From an uncultured Candidatus Nemicrothrix sp. (GTDB lineage: Bacteria; Actinomycetota; Acidimicrobiia; Acidimicrobiales; UBA8592), in contig CAJWRY010000072.1 of the NCBI GenBank assembly GCA_913046155.1, forward strand, positions 1 to 7,347: DNA of 7,347 nucleotides, given 5' to 3'. Both the position numbers and the translations under genes were made by a program. The notes under the pieces are model-generated. The model was not told the origin of the DNA and did not search any database. It was given only the letters and a program-made list of their open reading frames with translations. This document shows, one piece after another, positions 5,992-7,347 of the stretch (position 1 is the first letter of the stretch; every line of letters begins with the position of its first letter).

Positions 5992-7347
5992 ACATCACTA
6001 TTGTCGGTGCTGGCATTTCGGGTCTGAGTGCCGCATTTGAGCTTCAAAAATCAGGTTTTGAAGTCACGATTCTTGAGGGTTCAGAGCGGTTAGGAGGAAA
6101 GATCCTAACGAGTGAAATTGAAGGATTTAATATTGATGCGGGACCTGATTCTTTTTTGACTCGTGACCCTGAAATGCGTGACCTATGTTTCGCTCTTGGT
6201 GTGGGAGATGAACTCGTTCCTCCTACCGGTAAACCCGCAAAAGTTTGGGTGGGTGGCGAAATGCATAGTTTACCCAAACGCCATTTTTTGGGTGTTCCTT
6301 TGGACTTAGATGAGTTAGAAGGACTGTCTTTGTTGACCGAAGAAGGAGCTAAAAGAGCAAAGCTTGATTTAACTCTGCCTGACAATAAACCGAAAAAAGG
6401 GGAAACCGTAGGCTCTCTTATTCGCCGGCGTCTTGGAGACGAAGTTATGGATAGATTGGTTGGTCCGTTATTGGGAGGCATAAACGCTGGAGATGCAGAC
6501 GACCTTTGTCTTGAGTCAGGTGTTCCGCAGTTGTTCAACGCAAGTCAGGGAGATTCTAGTCTTGTGAGGTCAGTACAAGATTTTCTTAAGAATCAAAACA
6601 GGGATCCTGCAAGCCCAGTTTTTCTAACACACCCTGATGGCCTTGAAACAGTAGTTAAAAGATTAGAGCAAGCAATTGATTCGGATATTCGAAGGAATGA
6701 ACGGGTGACATCAGTTGAAATATCAGACAATTCCATAGTCGTTAAGGGATCACAGGAATACCAATCAGATGCTGTAATTTTATGTATCCCAGCTTTTAGT
6801 GCCGCAAAGATTTTGCATGGTTCTTGTCCAAACACGTCAAACTTGCTGGCAGGCATTCAGTATGCGTCAATGGCTTTCATAACGTTCGCGTTCAATAAGG
6901 GTGATGTTTCTGAATTTAACGGAAGCGGATTTCTTGTTGGTCGAGATGAAGATTTACTAACCACCGCATGTTCTTGGACCTCAGAAAAGTGGGCTCACCT
7001 TAAGAATAATGACACAGTTTTTCTCAGACTTTCTGTGGGGAGATTTGATGATACGGAAGCACTTGACATGGAAGACGATACATTGATCGAGAAGCTTAAA
7101 GGTGAGCTTGCTACTTTAACAGGTATCAAAGCTAACCCTATAGCAACCAGAGTTACTCGATGGCCATATTCTTTTCCCCAATATGAACTTGGCCATGGGG
7201 AGAAAGTAAATGCCATACGACAACAGGTAGCGGTTGAAATGCCAGGAATATACCTAGCTGGATCACCATTTAAAGGCATAGGATTGTCCGCTTGCATACG
7301 GGATGGGATTGATCAGGCAAGAAAAGCTAAGAATTTTCTTATGCAAA
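5988..7347 (+). CDS. hemY: Coproporphyrinogen III / protoporphyrinogen oxidase (HemY/CgoX type), 3' end outside the window
   Basis: FAD-dependent oxygen-using oxidase of the HemY family. In actinobacteria and Bacillota this family is known to oxidise coproporphyrinogen III, the HemE product, to coproporphyrin III; the protoporphyrinogen name is historical. The GTG start at 5988 overlaps the hemE stop as GTGA, with no good Shine-Dalgarno before it, which suggests translational coupling. Visible motifs are the Rossmann GAGISG (7-12) with Glu30 at the ribose position, RLGGKI (34-39), DAGPDSF (50-56), the central LVGPLLGGINAGDAD, CSWTSEKW, and the C-terminal FAD-binding LAGSPFKGIGLSACIRDG (423-440). 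The frame stays open for 453 codons to the window edge. Relatives are about 450-480 residues, so only a few residues should be missing. The GPDSF sequence favours the coproporphyrinogen oxidase branch. Ferrochelatase or hemQ/chdC could follow downstream. Confidence 0.94.
   Translation, partial: MNITIVGAGISGLSAAFELQKSGFEVTILEGSERLGGKILTSEIEGFNIDAGPDSFLTRDPEMRDLCFALGVGDELVPPTGKPAKVWVGGEMHSLPKRHFLGVPLDLDELEGLSLLTEEGAKRAKLDLTLPDNKPKKGETVGSLIRRRLGDEVMDRLVGPLLGGINAGDADDLCLESGVPQLFNASQGDSSLVRSVQDFLKNQNRDPASPVFLTHPDGLETVVKRLEQAIDSDIRRNERVTSVEISDNSIVVKGSQEYQSDAVILCIPAFSAAKILHGSCPNTSNLLAGIQYASMAFITFAFNKGDVSEFNGSGFLVGRDEDLLTTACSWTSEKWAHLKNNDTVFLRLSVGRFDDTEALDMEDDTLIEKLKGELATLTGIKANPIATRVTRWPYSFPQYELGHGEKVNAIRQQVAVEMPGIYLAGSPFKGIGLSACIRDGIDQARKAKNFLMQ

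Noticed and set aside
6044..7297. Three minus-strand frames opposite the heme oxidase gene.
   Set aside because: The + strand frame is continuous from the GTG at 5988 and carries all oxidase motifs. The antisense translations are low-complexity shadows without start context.

Overview
The window reads as ordinary chromosomal DNA of a low- to mid-GC bacterium, most likely an actinobacterium. Three things point there: a two-domain ABC3/FtsX permease with the actinobacterial-style GRNPERTATAASALMIG segment, a full-length HelD of the Gram-positive kind that binds RNA polymerase, and a hemE-hemY pair with the HemE signature written MRQAGRSLPEYR. The base composition is AT-richer than in most cultivated Actinomycetota, which would fit a free-living aquatic lineage such as marine Acidimicrobiia. 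That placement is inference; there is no rRNA or other phylogenetic marker here.

Layout from left to right. Positions 1-2714 (+) hold an ABC transporter permease that lacks only the first base of its probable start codon. One base later, tail to tail, lies helD at 2716-4803 (-). A 162-bp divergent intergenic region (4804-4965) follows. Then comes a tight heme operon on the + strand: hemE (4966-5991), overlapping by four bases (GTGA) the coproporphyrinogen/protoporphyrinogen oxidase gene hemY (5988 to the window end, still open at base 7347). About 97% of the window is coding, with no RNA genes, mobile elements, CRISPR arrays or long repeats visible.

How the genes work together: HemE makes coproporphyrinogen III from uroporphyrinogen III. 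In actinobacteria the HemY-type oxidase is expected to convert that directly to coproporphyrin III (coproporphyrin-dependent heme pathway), with ferrochelatase and HemQ/ChdC acting later and probably encoded elsewhere or downstream. HelD recycles stalled RNA polymerase and has no obvious metabolic link to heme. The permease most likely pairs with an ATPase encoded just upstream of the window.

The least ordinary stretch is the helD leader. On the minus strand a perfect 11-bp inverted repeat (4808-4818 / 4853-4863) ends exactly at an unusually strong Shine-Dalgarno sequence. Two tandem tiny reading frames thread through the hairpin. The annotated GTG start overlaps the Shine-Dalgarno, so the best-spaced initiation codon would be a rare ATT. 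This looks like a possible translational attenuator for HelD and is the main candidate for follow-up. I found no convincing novel multi-gene system.
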